A DNA stretch of 64,000 nucleotides from positions 7,532,821-7,596,820 of the forward strand of contig JAQFVV010006203.1 in the NCBI GenBank assembly GCA_028023455.1, read 5' to 3'. The position numbers were made by a program, and so were the translations under genes. This DNA comes from Epiperipatus broadwayi. Lineage: Eukaryota > Onychophora > Udeonychophora > Euonychophora > Peripatidae. This document shows, piece after piece, positions 24,881-36,727 of this stretch. The stretch's first letter is position 1; the number at the start of each line of letters is the position of its first letter. The notes below the pieces were generated by a model, which was not told the origin of the DNA, searched no databases, and saw only the letters and a program-made list of their open reading frames with translations.

Positions 24881-26454
24881 CCATTATTAATTCAAAAATG
24901 TAGATACCCTAACAGAAATACAGACAGGATAAGTTAATATAAAAACATCTAAATAAAAGATTACCAGATAAAGAAATCCCTAATTAAGCAATACAAATAA
25001 AAACAAAAAGAATAAAACTGGTAAGTATATATACTGGAAAAATTTTTAAAAATTGAAAACAAATAAATGAAAAGTAACATATACTTCTAGAAACAGAAGG
25101 AACCTGTGATACAAGTTCAGAAAAACAGTAGCCATGATCAGATTCATGTTATAAAAGAAAATTATAAAACACACAATTTATTTTTTATTAGTTTAAAATT
25201 TGTTGAAAACTTTGTACAGCAATAATGTAATAATTACTAGTTTATTTATTAATATTGTAGAATTACAAATTGACTATCAGAAGATAATACATATTTCTCA
25301 TAAACAGGAATGATAATTATAAAATCATTTTCTGCATTATAAATCAGACTTTTTTTATTTATGACCATTATAAAAAGATAGTGCCTAAAAAATTTAGTAA
25401 TGACTTTGTATATATTTATTTTACATCAGTTACTAAAAATTGACCAATAAGGTTTTTTTTTTTATTGCAAATGAAATAAATGTAGAAAATGCAAAAGATT
25501 TGTTTCTTTATTTTTCAAAATATTTTATTATGATATCAATTTTATTTTTATATTTTCAAATATTAATAATATAGATACAAAAAATATATATAACAATAAT
25601 TTAAATTTTGGTATGTATTCTAATCAAAGGAGAAAATGAAAAATAATTAATCTAGAAAATAGTATTTTTTAAATATTAGGAAAAGTCTGTTTCCATATTT
25701 TCAAATAATAATAAAATAACCATATGGATTAACTACATATATGCAAATCTTGATCTAATTAAAAACATTCTTAAGTCATCTCTGTAATAACTAATAAAAG
25801 ATTATATGCAATTTAATAGAGATTTATTATCTTTGCATTTGCAATTATAGTCTTGTTGTAGCTTCTGTTTAAGATAACATCTGCAAAGAGAGCCATGAAA
25901 TCATCATTGATAAAATGAAAACAAAAGATGGGAAATATCTCCAAAAGTGAGAAAGCAGTTATAGAACAATCTTAAAAGTTATCTGACCTACATGATTAGT
26001 TTTATGAGCCTACAGGTGATCTTGATACACATAAATCATTAGTATCAAAAGTTGAAAATTTTGATATTTCATTTATAAAGTATATATTTATTTATCTATT
26101 GCTTGGTTCCATATACATATAACATTATATATCTATCATTCATGTACAATAATGAATTATACATTCTATATTGTCTTATTAAACATTTGAAATTTAATTG
26201 AATTTGTCGAATTAATTACTCATTATTACGTTGCTTGTCCAATCTTCAGTGTTAGATTCTGATGGGATCCAATTTCATCATCTCAGGTTATGGATGGGAT
26301 AAAGAAGAATTAAAAATATTTGACTGAATATTTTAATTAATTAATTTATTTCTTAAAGTAATATCGCAAATCATCATTTGTAATATATATATACAAATAA
26401 AATTTAAAACCATCCATAAATATTACTGCCAAATGTCTCCAGCAGAATACCCAT
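24881..26454. other. AT-rich non-coding stretch
   Basis: No gene or structured repeat was recognised upstream of the truncated LINE copy B. Confidence 0.5.
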
Positions 26455-28975
26455 GCCAATCATTCATTTACCAAGATTTGACAAGAGGTATATGTTAGAT
26501 AGGGCATGTTCTATAAATGAGAGATTGAAAAAATTGTGTGAGAGAAATAATGTGTGGATGTGTAGAATTTTTTTTTATTGGGAAGAGGGAATTATATAGT
26601 AAAGATGGATTGCACTTAGAAAAACAAAGAAGTGAAGTTTTAGGGAGTCTGATTTATAAAGAATGTAGTTTGAGAAACTTATAAGGGGGGGGGGGTAAAT
26701 TGCAGTGTTATCAGAAAGAAAAAGAATGGATGAGATGTAAGAAATAAGCAAAAGATAACTGATTTAGATATAAATGTAGATGTGAAGAGGGAATGGGTCT
26801 GTAAAATTAATGCTAACAAGTAATTAATTATAAATGTGATGGGAAAAAAAGAGTCAAAAGAATTTATAAAAGAGTAGTTAGGAGAGAAGAAATTGTTAAA
26901 ATTGGGTATTTGAATATGCAGGATGGTAGGAGACACAAAAAGTGGCTGGAATTAAATAAAGTAGTTAAAAATGAAGAGCTTGAGGTACTAGCAGTAATGG
27001 AAACACATCTAAGAGAAGAAGAAGAATATATTCTGGGAAGACTTGGTATGGCAGGGTATAAATAGAAAAGAAAAAAAAAAGGGTGGTCATATAGCAGTTA
27101 TGTCAAAAAAAATATTTACTGTTAAATGCCAAGAACATATGAGGTTTGCGATAAGGTTAGGAAGACAAGAATGGATGGTGGTTATAATGTATATAGCTAC
27201 TGGAGATAGTTGAACAGTAGCATATATGATTGCCTAGTTAAGGATATACAGAATTTCAAAGAAAATGAGAAGAGAATAATGGTTATAGGGGATATGAATG
27301 GGTATATTGAAGGAAATGATGATGTAGAAAAAAAGAATGGATAGCTTTTGAAGAATTTTTGTCAGAGAGTGAATTTAAGCATTGGAAATTTATCAAATAT
27401 TTATTGGACAATACACATGGTCTACAAATAATATATTTCACACAATAGAGTATCTATTAGTAGAGAAAGAGAGAATGAATAAAGTATGGAAATTAAGATG
27501 TTTGATAATGAAGAGAGAGTCTGTAATAGTGATCATAATTTCTTTATAACAGAAATGGTTAGTAATGTGATGGAAAATAGAAATAAAAGTAGAAATGATA
27601 GTGAAAGATGTGGATGGAGAGTGAATGATAAGAGTAAGTTAGAAGAGTATAAAATAAAAGTTGAAAAAATCATGGAAGAGTTGGTTGGGATGAGTATAAG
27701 GACTGGTGTGGTGCAATAGAGAAAGTGGCAAATAGGGTTTTAGGTAGAATAAAGTGTAAAAGAGAGGGGGAAAGCATGCAGAGAATATAAGTGTATTATT
27801 AAGAACAAAGAAAGTGAAAAAGATGTTAATATTAAATGAGAAAAGTACTTAGAAAAAAAGAAGTTGGCTAAAATATATAATTATAGAGAGAGAATGAAAT
27901 TGAATAATAAATTGTTGGAGGATATTAATAAATGTGGAAGAGATGGGAGTAAAAAAATTTGGACATATATTAAAAAAAAGAATGTGGCGGGGGGGGGGAG
28001 ATAGTATTACTAGATGATGAGGGAGTAGAGTGTAGCTCTAGAAAAAAAATAGAGATAATATTAAATAAGCATGTCATGGATATAGAAAAGATGTTAAATG
28101 TAAAGACAGAGTGATAGCAAACATGAAAGCATGTAGTAATGGGAATATTAGGTTTACAGAAAATGAACTGAATAAGACAGGGAAGAAATTGAAAATTGGA
28201 AAGGCAAAAGGTTTAGATGGACGGGCAGCAGAGATGGTAATGAATTTAGGGCATAGGGCAAAAGTAAAATTATTGTGTTTTAATAAGATGGCACAGAAGA
28301 GAGATTTTCCAGGTAGTTGGAGTAGTACAAGAGTAAAGTTACTAATTAAAGGAAAGGGTAAGGATCATAGAAAGTTAAAAAAATTATAGACTGGCAGTGG
28401 TAATATCAGTTTTATATATAAAAAAAATTATATGTGGCAGCTGGAAGGATTGCAAAATGAATGGAAGAAAATAATATAATGGAAGAAAGGCAAAGAGGTC
28501 TTCGATCAGATAGGTGTATAGCAGAAAGTTTATTTATAGTTACACAACTTATGGATATGAGTAGGTATACAGGTAGACAGTTATATATGGTTTTTATAGA
28601 TATAGAGAAGGCATATGATAGAGTAAATAGAAATAGATTATGGGTAAGTTTATTAAATTTGAGAATGGATGGAGGTTTAGTGGATATTATTAAAAAATTA
28701 AATGAAAATAATTACTATACATGTCAATTAGGGAATATAGAATCAGTTAAAGTTAAAATCGGGATGGGACTAAGGTAATGATGCTCTATGTCACCTATTT
28801 TATTTTTGTTGTATTTGAGAGAAATGGAGAGAGCAATAGAAAGATTAGAAAGAGGGGTAGAGATACCATTAATAGGTCACAAAAGAGTATATACATTTTC
28901 GGGTCTTTTATTTGAAATGATGTCTTTTTGTGAGCAGACGGAAGGAAAGATATGGAAGTTATGCTGAGGACATGC
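26455..28975 (+). pseudogene. CR1-like LINE copy B, 5' portion (interrupted)
   Basis: This is a 5'-truncated, decayed copy of the same LINE family as copy A. It starts inside ORF1 with LPRFDKRYMLDRACSINERL (about 26,468-26,530) and the esterase C-terminus including DGLHLEKQ (about 26,607). ORF2 follows. The endonuclease gives ETHLREEEE near 27,000, GDMNG near 27,290 and SDHNFF near 27,530. The reverse transcriptase gives KGLDGRAAEMVMNLGHRAKV (28,111-28,389) and FIDIEKAYDRVNRNRLW (28,461-28,778). There are many frameshifts, stops and homopolymer expansions. The copy stops abruptly at GAGGACATGC (28,966-28,975), just after the FADD region, and resumes at 36,728 in the same frame position, so a later insertion split it. 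Confidence 0.85.
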
Positions 28976-31540
28976 TGAAACAGTGAGATTCGAATCTTAC
29001 GTTTCACCTTTTCTATCATCTCTCACCCACCACCTGTATTCTACCTAAATTTAAACTTTTGGTATTGAATTGTGTGTGTAGCGGTATTAAAAATATATAA
29101 ACATCTGTCAAATTCACCGTAAACGCACATACTTCGATAGCAAATTTAAACAGTAAATTAAAATACTTTGATATAATTTCGAAAATACTTTTTTTAGTTA
29201 TATAATATTTATATAGCTTTATCTATTTTATTTTAAGTTATAAATTTTCATTCATTTATTTCTAATTTTCTAAAATCTTATTTTAAAATAATAACTTTGA
29301 AACTCAATTTTAATTTTAAAAATGTAAAAATAAATCCCCTCTGTATTTGAAATTTTGCAAGTCATGGTCGGTGAGAGATAATGGATTGATTAGAGAAAAA
29401 TTTCCTAAAAGTTTTAATTGCTGCAAAATGTTAAAAGGTGTAAAAAGAAATCTGAACAATAGAAAATGTAGTTTTCTGATTTAATTGAAATCTTAAATTC
29501 TTGACTAATGCATTGATTCTCCTAGGGGCAAATAGATCGAGCTGAAGCTAAAAAAAGATAAAATAAAACATGGTCAGTATGAAAGGACAAGATTAATTGA
29601 ATTGGAGTTGTACTTTGCTTGGTCTTGATAATCCTGATTTGATTCATGTGCTAATGGCCATCAAAATTAAATTTTCATTTAGGGGAATATTCTAAAATGT
29701 TCGAGTAGAAAGCGCCAGAGCTATTCTCCAGAAATGGTCAGCCAAATGCCCGAACCTCCACATGTGCCCTTCAGAAGTTGAATAATGGGAATCTGCTGTA
29801 AAGATAGACAGAAAGCTACTATGAATATCAAAATGAACACCATAACCTGAGTGCTAGGAAAGGAAAGTTGCTGTTATAAACTAAATGGACAATATGCGAC
29901 TAATCTGAAATGTGAAAATTCATCTCCTTATAAAACAGGTACCTGTACCCAAGGCCTTTAGAGTACTCTAAATTTCTATTTCCAAGCTATAGCTAAACTT
30001 TATAAATTGTGTACTTATAAAATATACTTATTAATCTAAACTTTGTAAATCTCTTCTAATAATTTAGCTTACCTGACTCTTTTCTACTTTCTTGGGTATA
30101 TATTTCTATTTTGCATTTTTTTACTTTAGTAATAGCATGCCTATAAGATTTTCCAACCGGACTCAGCCAATCTTTAAATGTAAATAATAATTAAAACGGT
30201 CACCATATTGTGCGGTGATCGAATCGTAGATCTTTTTTTTATGTACTTATGTTGGCTGGTCAGCTCGGAAATCACTATGATTTTATAGTGAATAAATGAT
30301 TACATGAAATAATGGATGCATCTCCTTCAAGTCATATTATTGATACGCATTCGTTGTTTCCCTTATTGTAAATGCGAGAGTCTACCACGAAGTGGCGGAC
30401 ATATTAATTCTTAAAATAACAATCCCAAACTTATAAATTCCCTTTTAAACCCGCTTTTGAGTTTTAAGAATAAAGCTAGTATATTTCAACAAATCCACTA
30501 ATTACATTTATTTGAGGGCAAATAAGTTAATTTATTAAATGTTGGTATTGGGAGACCGAGTCATAAATTTCAGGTTTAATTTTAAAAGTAAATCTGATTT
30601 GATATTTATGTCAGATAGATATGTGACAGCTTAAAGACGCGATAATCCATCTTCGAGCCTTGAATATCTCGGATCAACAGTGAATACTATATCCTCGTAG
30701 TCTTATATAAGCGAACATAAAAAATGTTCCCATAGGACTTGACACCTGTCACACAGTCAGGGAGTAATTGCAGCATAGTCCCTTACACCTGATGATGCCA
30801 ATGTGACCCCTTTACCTTTTGGGCCTATGGAAAACACCAGCCCATCATTTTAAATATTATCCACTGGCTCCGCAGTTTCAACGTAGTGCCACCTTTGCAT
30901 CGCATCTCTAAATATACCACGTGTTTCTTTGTAATTAATTTTAGTATTTCAAGTATGACTCCATCTTTCCATTATCCGGCATAAATTCGCTCTCAGATCA
31001 ATCTCTGCCCGTAATTAATTCTTTCTTTAAGGTAAATCTATTATTTACTTGAATAAATTTATATGTCCGCAACCGCGATTATTATTTTCTGATTTAAACT
31101 CTTGCATTACAAAAGAGATTAAATTCTCGGAGGCATCATCTTATAAACACTTATCCCAAGCATTCAGGTAGCTAAATTATATTAATATATAATTGTACCC
31201 CATTTTGTAAATATAAAGGATATCGGGATAATAATACCGCTACCAGAATTTCATTATTATTAAATGTATTCATTAAAATAATTTCAAATCATACGTCTGC
31301 CATCATGTTTATTTGTTCGACACACATTCAGAATAGTATCTCCTCGATTATTTAAATATATATATATAAATGTCCAGATTTATTGTTACTAAATGGCTAA
31401 CATAAAAATAAAGTAAATGAATCTTTTGTATCTCCCTGATCCCAGTGCCTAATGAAATGTTTGCTAATGTAGCATCAGATTTGTTATTTCGTAGTGTGTA
31501 TTGTGGAACCGATAAATCACGTTCAAACTCAGTACTGCTG
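28976..31540. other. Unrecognised 2.6-kb part of the insertion
   Basis: This stretch is compositionally more balanced than most of the window, particularly 29,340-31,540. It has no open frame of note and no protein signature in any frame. It begins with a near-palindrome, GTGAGATTCGAATCTTAC, that resembles a tRNA T arm. A B-box-like string on the - strand lies near 30,222 (GATTCGATCACC). The open frame of 74 codons on the - strand at 28,795-29,019 straddles the junction and is not real. What this DNA is remains open. Confidence 0.5.
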
Positions 31541-31652
31541 GTGATGTGATGTGATGTATTATGGCTTCTCCTTAAACGAAGTCAAGAATATCTCAGCAAT
31601 TAAGCCCAGATAAACCTGTTAGCCACTTTCTTTTACATTCCCCACTCTAAAT

Positions 31653-34600
31653 TTACCCATAATCTGCTCTATCCCATTTCCACAACATAATTTTTGTCAA
31701 CTCTATAACCTTTATATCTAAATCCCCCTTATCTTTTCCCAAACCTAGCATAAAAACCAATAATTCACTTTCTGTATAATCACTCTTTTCATATTTATTT
31801 TTCCACAACTTCATTATATGTACCCTTTCTGTTTTCAAACATTTACATTCAATTAACAAATGCCTAATATTTTCAATTCCTTCCTTACATAATTTACAAA
31901 ATAAATCACCCATATTTTTCCATTTACATGTATATTCTTTTGTAGCTAAAGATCCCGTTCGAGCCTTAAACAATAAACTACTTTCCTTACTATTATCATA
32001 TATTAACTCACACCTAATATTCTGTTTATTTCTATATATATTTAAACTCTTTTTACTCTCCATACTATTTCTCCATCTCTCTAACTCCCTAGTCTTTATT
32101 AATAAATTTATTCTTTTATCCCATTCCTTACTACTATAACACTCAATAATCCTCTTAACACAATCATCCCATCTTTTGTACAAATATACTGATATAAATT
32201 CTTTATCCAAATCTTTTGCATAGCGCATTACCTTTCTCACCCATCTTGTTACCTGCCCTTTACTCATAACCCAATTAAATACTATTTTAGCTATTCTTTT
32301 ATTATCCATAAACTGCAATCTACCAAACATTTTCATTTTACTTTTTGCATCTCTCATATGAAAACTTGACCATCCCATTTCTCCTTGAATTGCCTCCCTT
32401 GCTGTCCATATTTCTGCATCCAATGCATGTCTTCCTACTTCCCTTTGAGCTTTTTCTAAATAATCTAATATCTTTTTACTAACATATAATGCATCATTAC
32501 CATATGTTAACCTTGCTACTGCAACTCCTTTCCATATAATTCTAGCTACATCATATTTATTATATGAAAATACTGTTAATTTCTTTATCAATCCCTTTCT
32601 TTTCTTTGCTTCATTTATCAATTTTTTCTCCCATTCATCCAAATAATTTTTCTGATTACTTAAAATAATTCCCAAATAACTATATCTATTCACCACACTT
32701 AACTTAATATCTCCCAATAAAAATTCTACATCTTCTCTTTCCTCAGTATTAACCATCATTATATTTGATTTTTCTTCACTAAATTTAATCCCCATCTCTT
32801 TACCCACCCTTGCACATGTCCTCAACATAACTTCCATATCTTCTCTTTTTTCTGCACACAAAAATATATCATCTGCAAAAAAAAGACCTGACAAAATATA
32901 TACTCCCTTACTACCTATTAACGGTATCTCTATCCCTCTTCCTAATCTTTCTATTGCTCTTTCCATTTCACTCAAATACAACACAAACAAAATAGGTGAC
33001 ATAGGGCATCCTTGCCTTAGTCCCACACCATTTTTAACTTTAATTGATTCTATATTCTCTAATTGATATATATAATAATTATTTTCATATAATTTCTTAA
33101 TAATATCTATTAAAGCTTCATCCATTCCCAAATTTGCTAAATTTATCCATAATCTATTTCTATTTACTCTATCATATGCCTTCTCTATATCTATAAAACT
33201 CATATATAACTGTTTATCTGCATTCCTACTCATATCCATAAGTTGTGTAACTACAAATAAACTATCTCCTATATGCCTATCTAATCTAAAACCTCCTTGC
33301 ATTTCACCCACTACATTATTCCCTTCCATCCATTTTACAACTTTACTAGCCACCATATACGAGAAAACTTTATATAAAACTGATGTTACCGCTATCGGTC
33401 TATAATTATTCAACTTTCTATGATCCTTACCCTTTCCTTTAAATAATAACCTTACTCTTGTATTACTCCAACTACTTGGGAAAACTCTATTCTGTGCCAT
33501 TTTATTAAAACAGGATAATAACTTTACTTTTGCCCTATATCCTAAATTCATTACCATCTCTGCTGCCCATCCATCTAAACCTCTTGCCTTCCCACTTTTC
33601 AATTTCTTCTCTACCTCATTTAGCTCATTTTCTGAAAAACTAATATTCCCATTACTATATTCTTTCATATTTTCTAATATTCTATCATTCACATCTAACA
33701 TCTTTTCTATATTCATTACATAACTATTTAAGATTCTCTCTAAATCTTCTCTAGAACTACACTCAGTTCCCTTATCATCTAGTAATACTAACTCTCTCTC
33801 CCCTACATTTCTCCTTTTAATATAATTCCAAAATTTTTTACTTCCATCTCTTCCACTTTTATTAATATCCTCCAACAATTTACTATTCAATTTCATTCTC
33901 TCTCTATAAATATCTATTTTAGCCAACTTCTTCTTTTCTAAGTACTTTTCCCATTTAGCATTAATATCTTTTTCACTTTCCTTATTCTTAATAGCACACT
34001 TATATTCTCTACATGCTTCTTTCCTTTCTTTTACACTTTTACTAATTTTAAATTTTTTATTACTTTTATTCTTTTCAATATTCTCACCTAAAACCCTATT
34101 TGCAACTTTTTCTACTTCCTTACACCAATCCTTATACTCATCCCCAACCCACTCTTCCATTATTTCTTCAACTTGTATTTTATACTCTTCCAACTTATTC
34201 TTATCACTTACTCTCCATCCACATCTTTCACTATTATTTCTACTTTTATTTCTATTCTCCATCACATTACTAACCATTTCAATTACAATGAAATTATGAT
34301 CACTAGTGCATACTTTTTCTTCATTATCAAATACCTTAATTTTCCGTATTTTATTTATTCCCTCTTTCTCTACCAATACATAATCTATTGTGTGAAATAT
34401 ATTATTTCTGGACCATGTGTATTGTCCCTCATAAATATTTAATAAATTTCCAATACTCAAATTCACTTTCTGACAAAAATTCTTCAAAAGCTGTCCATTT
34501 TTATTATCTACATCATCAATTTCTTCAATATGTCCATTCATATCCCCTATAACCATTATTCTCTTCCCTTTGCTTTAAAACTTTGTATATCCTTAACTAA

Positions 34601-35155
34601 ACATTCGTATATGTTACTATTCCACTCCAATATAATTTGACTATCTCCAGTAGCTATATAAACTATAGCCACCATCCATTCTTGTCTACCCAACCTTATT
34701 TCAAACCACAAGTGTTCTTGACATTTAACAATATTTAAATATTTTTTTGATATAACACCTATACCACCACCCCTTTTTTCTTTTTCTTTTCTATTTATAC
34801 CCTGCCATACCAACTGTTCCAAAATAGGTTCTTCTTCTTCTCTTAAATGTGTTTCCACTACTGCTAATACCTCAAGCTCTTCATTTTCAATTGTTTTATT
34901 TAATTCATCCACTTTTCTGGTTTCCTACCACCTTGCATATTCAAAAACCCAATTTTAACAATTTCTTCTTTCCTAACTACTCTTTTATAAATTCTTTTAA
35001 TTCTTTCTTCTCCATTACATTTATAAATTACTTTCTTACCATTAATTTTACAAACCCATTCCTTCTCCATATCTATATTTATATCAAAATCAAATTCCTT
35101 TTGCTTACTTCTTATATTCCATCCATTCTTTTTAATAATATTACAATTTAAAAAC
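31653..35155 (-). pseudogene. LINE copy A ORF2: endonuclease and reverse transcriptase
   Basis: ORF2 makes the enzyme that nicks target DNA and reverse transcribes the element's RNA at the nick. A 967-codon open frame (34,556-31,653) starts inside the endonuclease at GDMNGH (residues 4-9) and includes SDH (85-87). It then has the reverse-transcriptase blocks NYRPIAV (about 384), FIDIEKAYDRV (about 454), RQGCPMSP (about 514) and the FADD catalytic box (560-563). Near the end is a CxxC-x8-H-x4-C zinc knuckle (887-904). The upstream endonuclease part lies in other frames: ETHLREEE in a 118-codon frame (34,912-34,556), and KIGFLNMQGG before that, with an N-terminal extension back to about 35,155. 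Compared with copy B, one base is missing just before GDMNGH and a frameshift lies near 34,920. Domain order and FADD box fit the CR1/L2/Jockey-type lineage. Confidence 0.85.
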
Positions 35156-35230
35156 CCACCCCCTTTATAAGTTTCCGAAAAAAAATTCTTTATAAATCAA
35201 ACTCCCTAAAACTTCACTTCCTTGTTTTCC

Positions 35231-36083
35231 TAAATGCAACCCATCTTTACTATATAACTCTCTCTTTCCAATAAAACAATCCACACATCCACAAACATAA
35301 CATTATTTTTCTCACACAATTTTTTCAATTTCTCATTTATAGAACATGCCCTATCTAACAAATAACTCTTGTCAAACCTTGGTAATAATCCAACTATTCC
35401 TACTCTTCCTTTAATCATAATCAAATTCCTAATCAAATCTACATACTCATCCATTATTCTCTCTGATGATTCTAATAAATTATTAGTCCCCACCATAACA
35501 TATACATCTCTACTACCTTGTTTTTTAACTTTATCTGCTACATCCCTAATTCTAGCTCCAGGCAAACATACTCTTACATACCTATTTCTATTTTCCCTTG
35601 CTATTATATCCCCACATTCTCTAATTAGTGAATCTCCTATCAATACTGTTTCATAATCTACTTTTTCTGCTCTATCTATAACATTTTCTAATACCTTCTG
35701 GTCCTCCTTATCTATTGCTTCCTTATCATTCCTACTCAATAATTCCTTTATCTCCTCACATTTTATCTCTAATGATTTTAATTTTACTTCTACATCCTTC
35801 AATTCTTCCTCTATCTTATTTATTCTTTGACTAATCATCTCCATTACACTATTACTTTCTCCACCCACTATTCTTCAACTATCTACACTTTGAAAACACT
35901 TTCTCACCTCTTTTATCATATTAATACACTGACTGCATAACCATAAACCATTTACATCCTTCCTAGTCTTATTTAAACATTTCAAGTGATATACCCCATC
36001 ACATATAGTACATTCTACAACAGCACGCTTAATTTCCTTTTCGGAAGATTATCTAAACATTTTGAAATACAAATATAATCCAT
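35231..36083 (-). pseudogene. LINE copy A ORF1: PHD-like finger plus SGNH esterase
   Basis: From an ATG at 36,083 the - strand reads MDYICISKCLDNLPKRK. After a frameshift it reads VECTICDGVYHLKCLNKT, then WLCSQC. This gives a Cys4-His-Cys3 spacing like a PHD finger. One in-frame TGA (about 35,884) separates it from a 212-codon frame with a coiled-coil-like Glu/Lys-rich stretch (residues 12-50) and an SGNH-hydrolase core: GDS (78-80, nucleophile), a PGAR turn (103-106) and GTNN (127-130). The DGLHL segment with the catalytic Asp and His lies at 35,245-35,231 in another frame, after a further frameshift; in copy B it is DGLHLEK. PHD-esterase ORF1 proteins are described for CR1-like elements and are thought to help the RNP with chromatin or membranes. 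Three disablements make this copy non-functional. Confidence 0.8.
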
Positions 36084-36095
36084 TTTTTTTATTTT

Positions 36096-36482
36096 ACGTT
36101 TTTCGAACGTTATATTTTTCTTAAAAGTAAATATTTTAATAACAAATTTACAAAAAAACTAATCAACAAAATAACTTTTAAAAATAAAAAAAAAAATAAT
36201 AATTCTATATATAAAATAACAATATATAAATAAAACAAAACAAAAAATAAATAATAACTTTTTTAAAAAATTTCTATATATAAATAACGTTTTTCGAACG
36301 TTATATTTTTCTTAAAAGTAAATCTTTTAATAACAAATTTACAAAAAACTAATCAACGAAATAACTTTTTAAAAATAAAAAAATAATAATAATTCTATAT
36401 ATAAAATAACAATATATAAATAATAAAACAAAACAAAAAATAAATAATAACTTTTTAAAAAAATTTCTATATATATAAATAA
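36096..36482. repeat. Two 191-bp tandem units in LINE 5' UTR
   Basis: A unit beginning ACGTTTTTCGAACGTTATAT at 36,096 is repeated from 36,287 with only small changes. Each unit is very AT-rich apart from the TTCGAACG motif. The repeats sit directly upstream of ORF1 of copy A, in the position of a LINE promoter. In some LINEs, such as mouse L1, 5' UTR tandem monomers act as promoters. A promoter role here is inference. Confidence 0.85.
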
Positions 36483-36727
36483 CAAACTGAAAAAACTTTA
36501 AAACAAATAAAAAAACAATTTTCAATCTTTCAAATACTCTTAACCACTAATTATACTTTCACACACAATAATAATTAATAAATATTAATGCTCTCAGACT
36601 AAACAAATTAAAAGAAAATTTTTTGTTTGCTTATCTGATAGCTTCCCTATCTATAGTGCTGCTCTTGTCTGGTGGTCGAATTCTGCACTATGTTAAACAA
36701 AGCATACAAATATGACCATTACAATGC

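Larger units (their letters stand above)
31541..36600 (-). mobile_element. CR1-like LINE copy A, near full length
   Basis: This is the best-preserved element in the window, transcribed on the - strand. In order it has a 5' UTR with two 191-bp tandem units (36,482-36,096), ORF1 with a PHD-like finger and an SGNH esterase (36,083-35,231), ORF2 with an AP-type endonuclease and reverse transcriptase (about 35,155-31,653), and a short 3' UTR ending in a CATCACATCACATCAC-type microsatellite at 31,541. The same 3' tail occurs in copies B (37,942-37,952) and C (60,367-60,378). A 3' short-repeat tail in place of poly(A), and a PHD-plus-esterase ORF1, are known in the CR1 group of non-LTR retrotransposons. 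Four or so frameshifts or stops are visible, so the copy is young but not intact. The exact 5' end lies between 36,483 and 36,723. Confidence 0.85.
28976..36723. mobile_element. 7.7-kb insertion inside LINE copy B
   Basis: Copy B breaks after ATGC at 28,972-28,975 and resumes after a second ATGC at 36,724-36,727. Joining the two flanks restores an uninterrupted alignment to copy A across the junction (GGACATGCGAAAGGGTAG against GGACATGTGCAAGGGTGG). The inserted block begins TGAAACAGTGAG and ends CCATTACA, so its tips are TG...CA with a 4-bp duplication, a pattern seen in LTR elements. However, I found no direct terminal repeats. The block holds 2.6 kb of unrecognised, more balanced sequence and then the complete LINE copy A on the - strand. 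It is either one retrotransposition that carried downstream sequence or two nested events. Confidence 0.75.

Noticed and set aside
30185-30290. tRNA or SINE on the - strand (GATTCGATCACC B-box-like string)
   Set aside because: No matching A box or cloverleaf could be found at the right spacing; noted only as part of the unknown insertion.
34173-35656. Open frames of 89-100 codons on the + strand inside LINE copy A
   Set aside because: They lie antisense to the LINE ORFs and consist of Ser/Thr/Ile/Pro-rich shadow translation; the - strand carries all the conserved motifs.
28976-36723. Complete LTR retrotransposon
   Set aside because: TG...CA tips and a 4-bp duplication fit, but no direct terminal repeats, primer site or gag/pol/integrase could be found.
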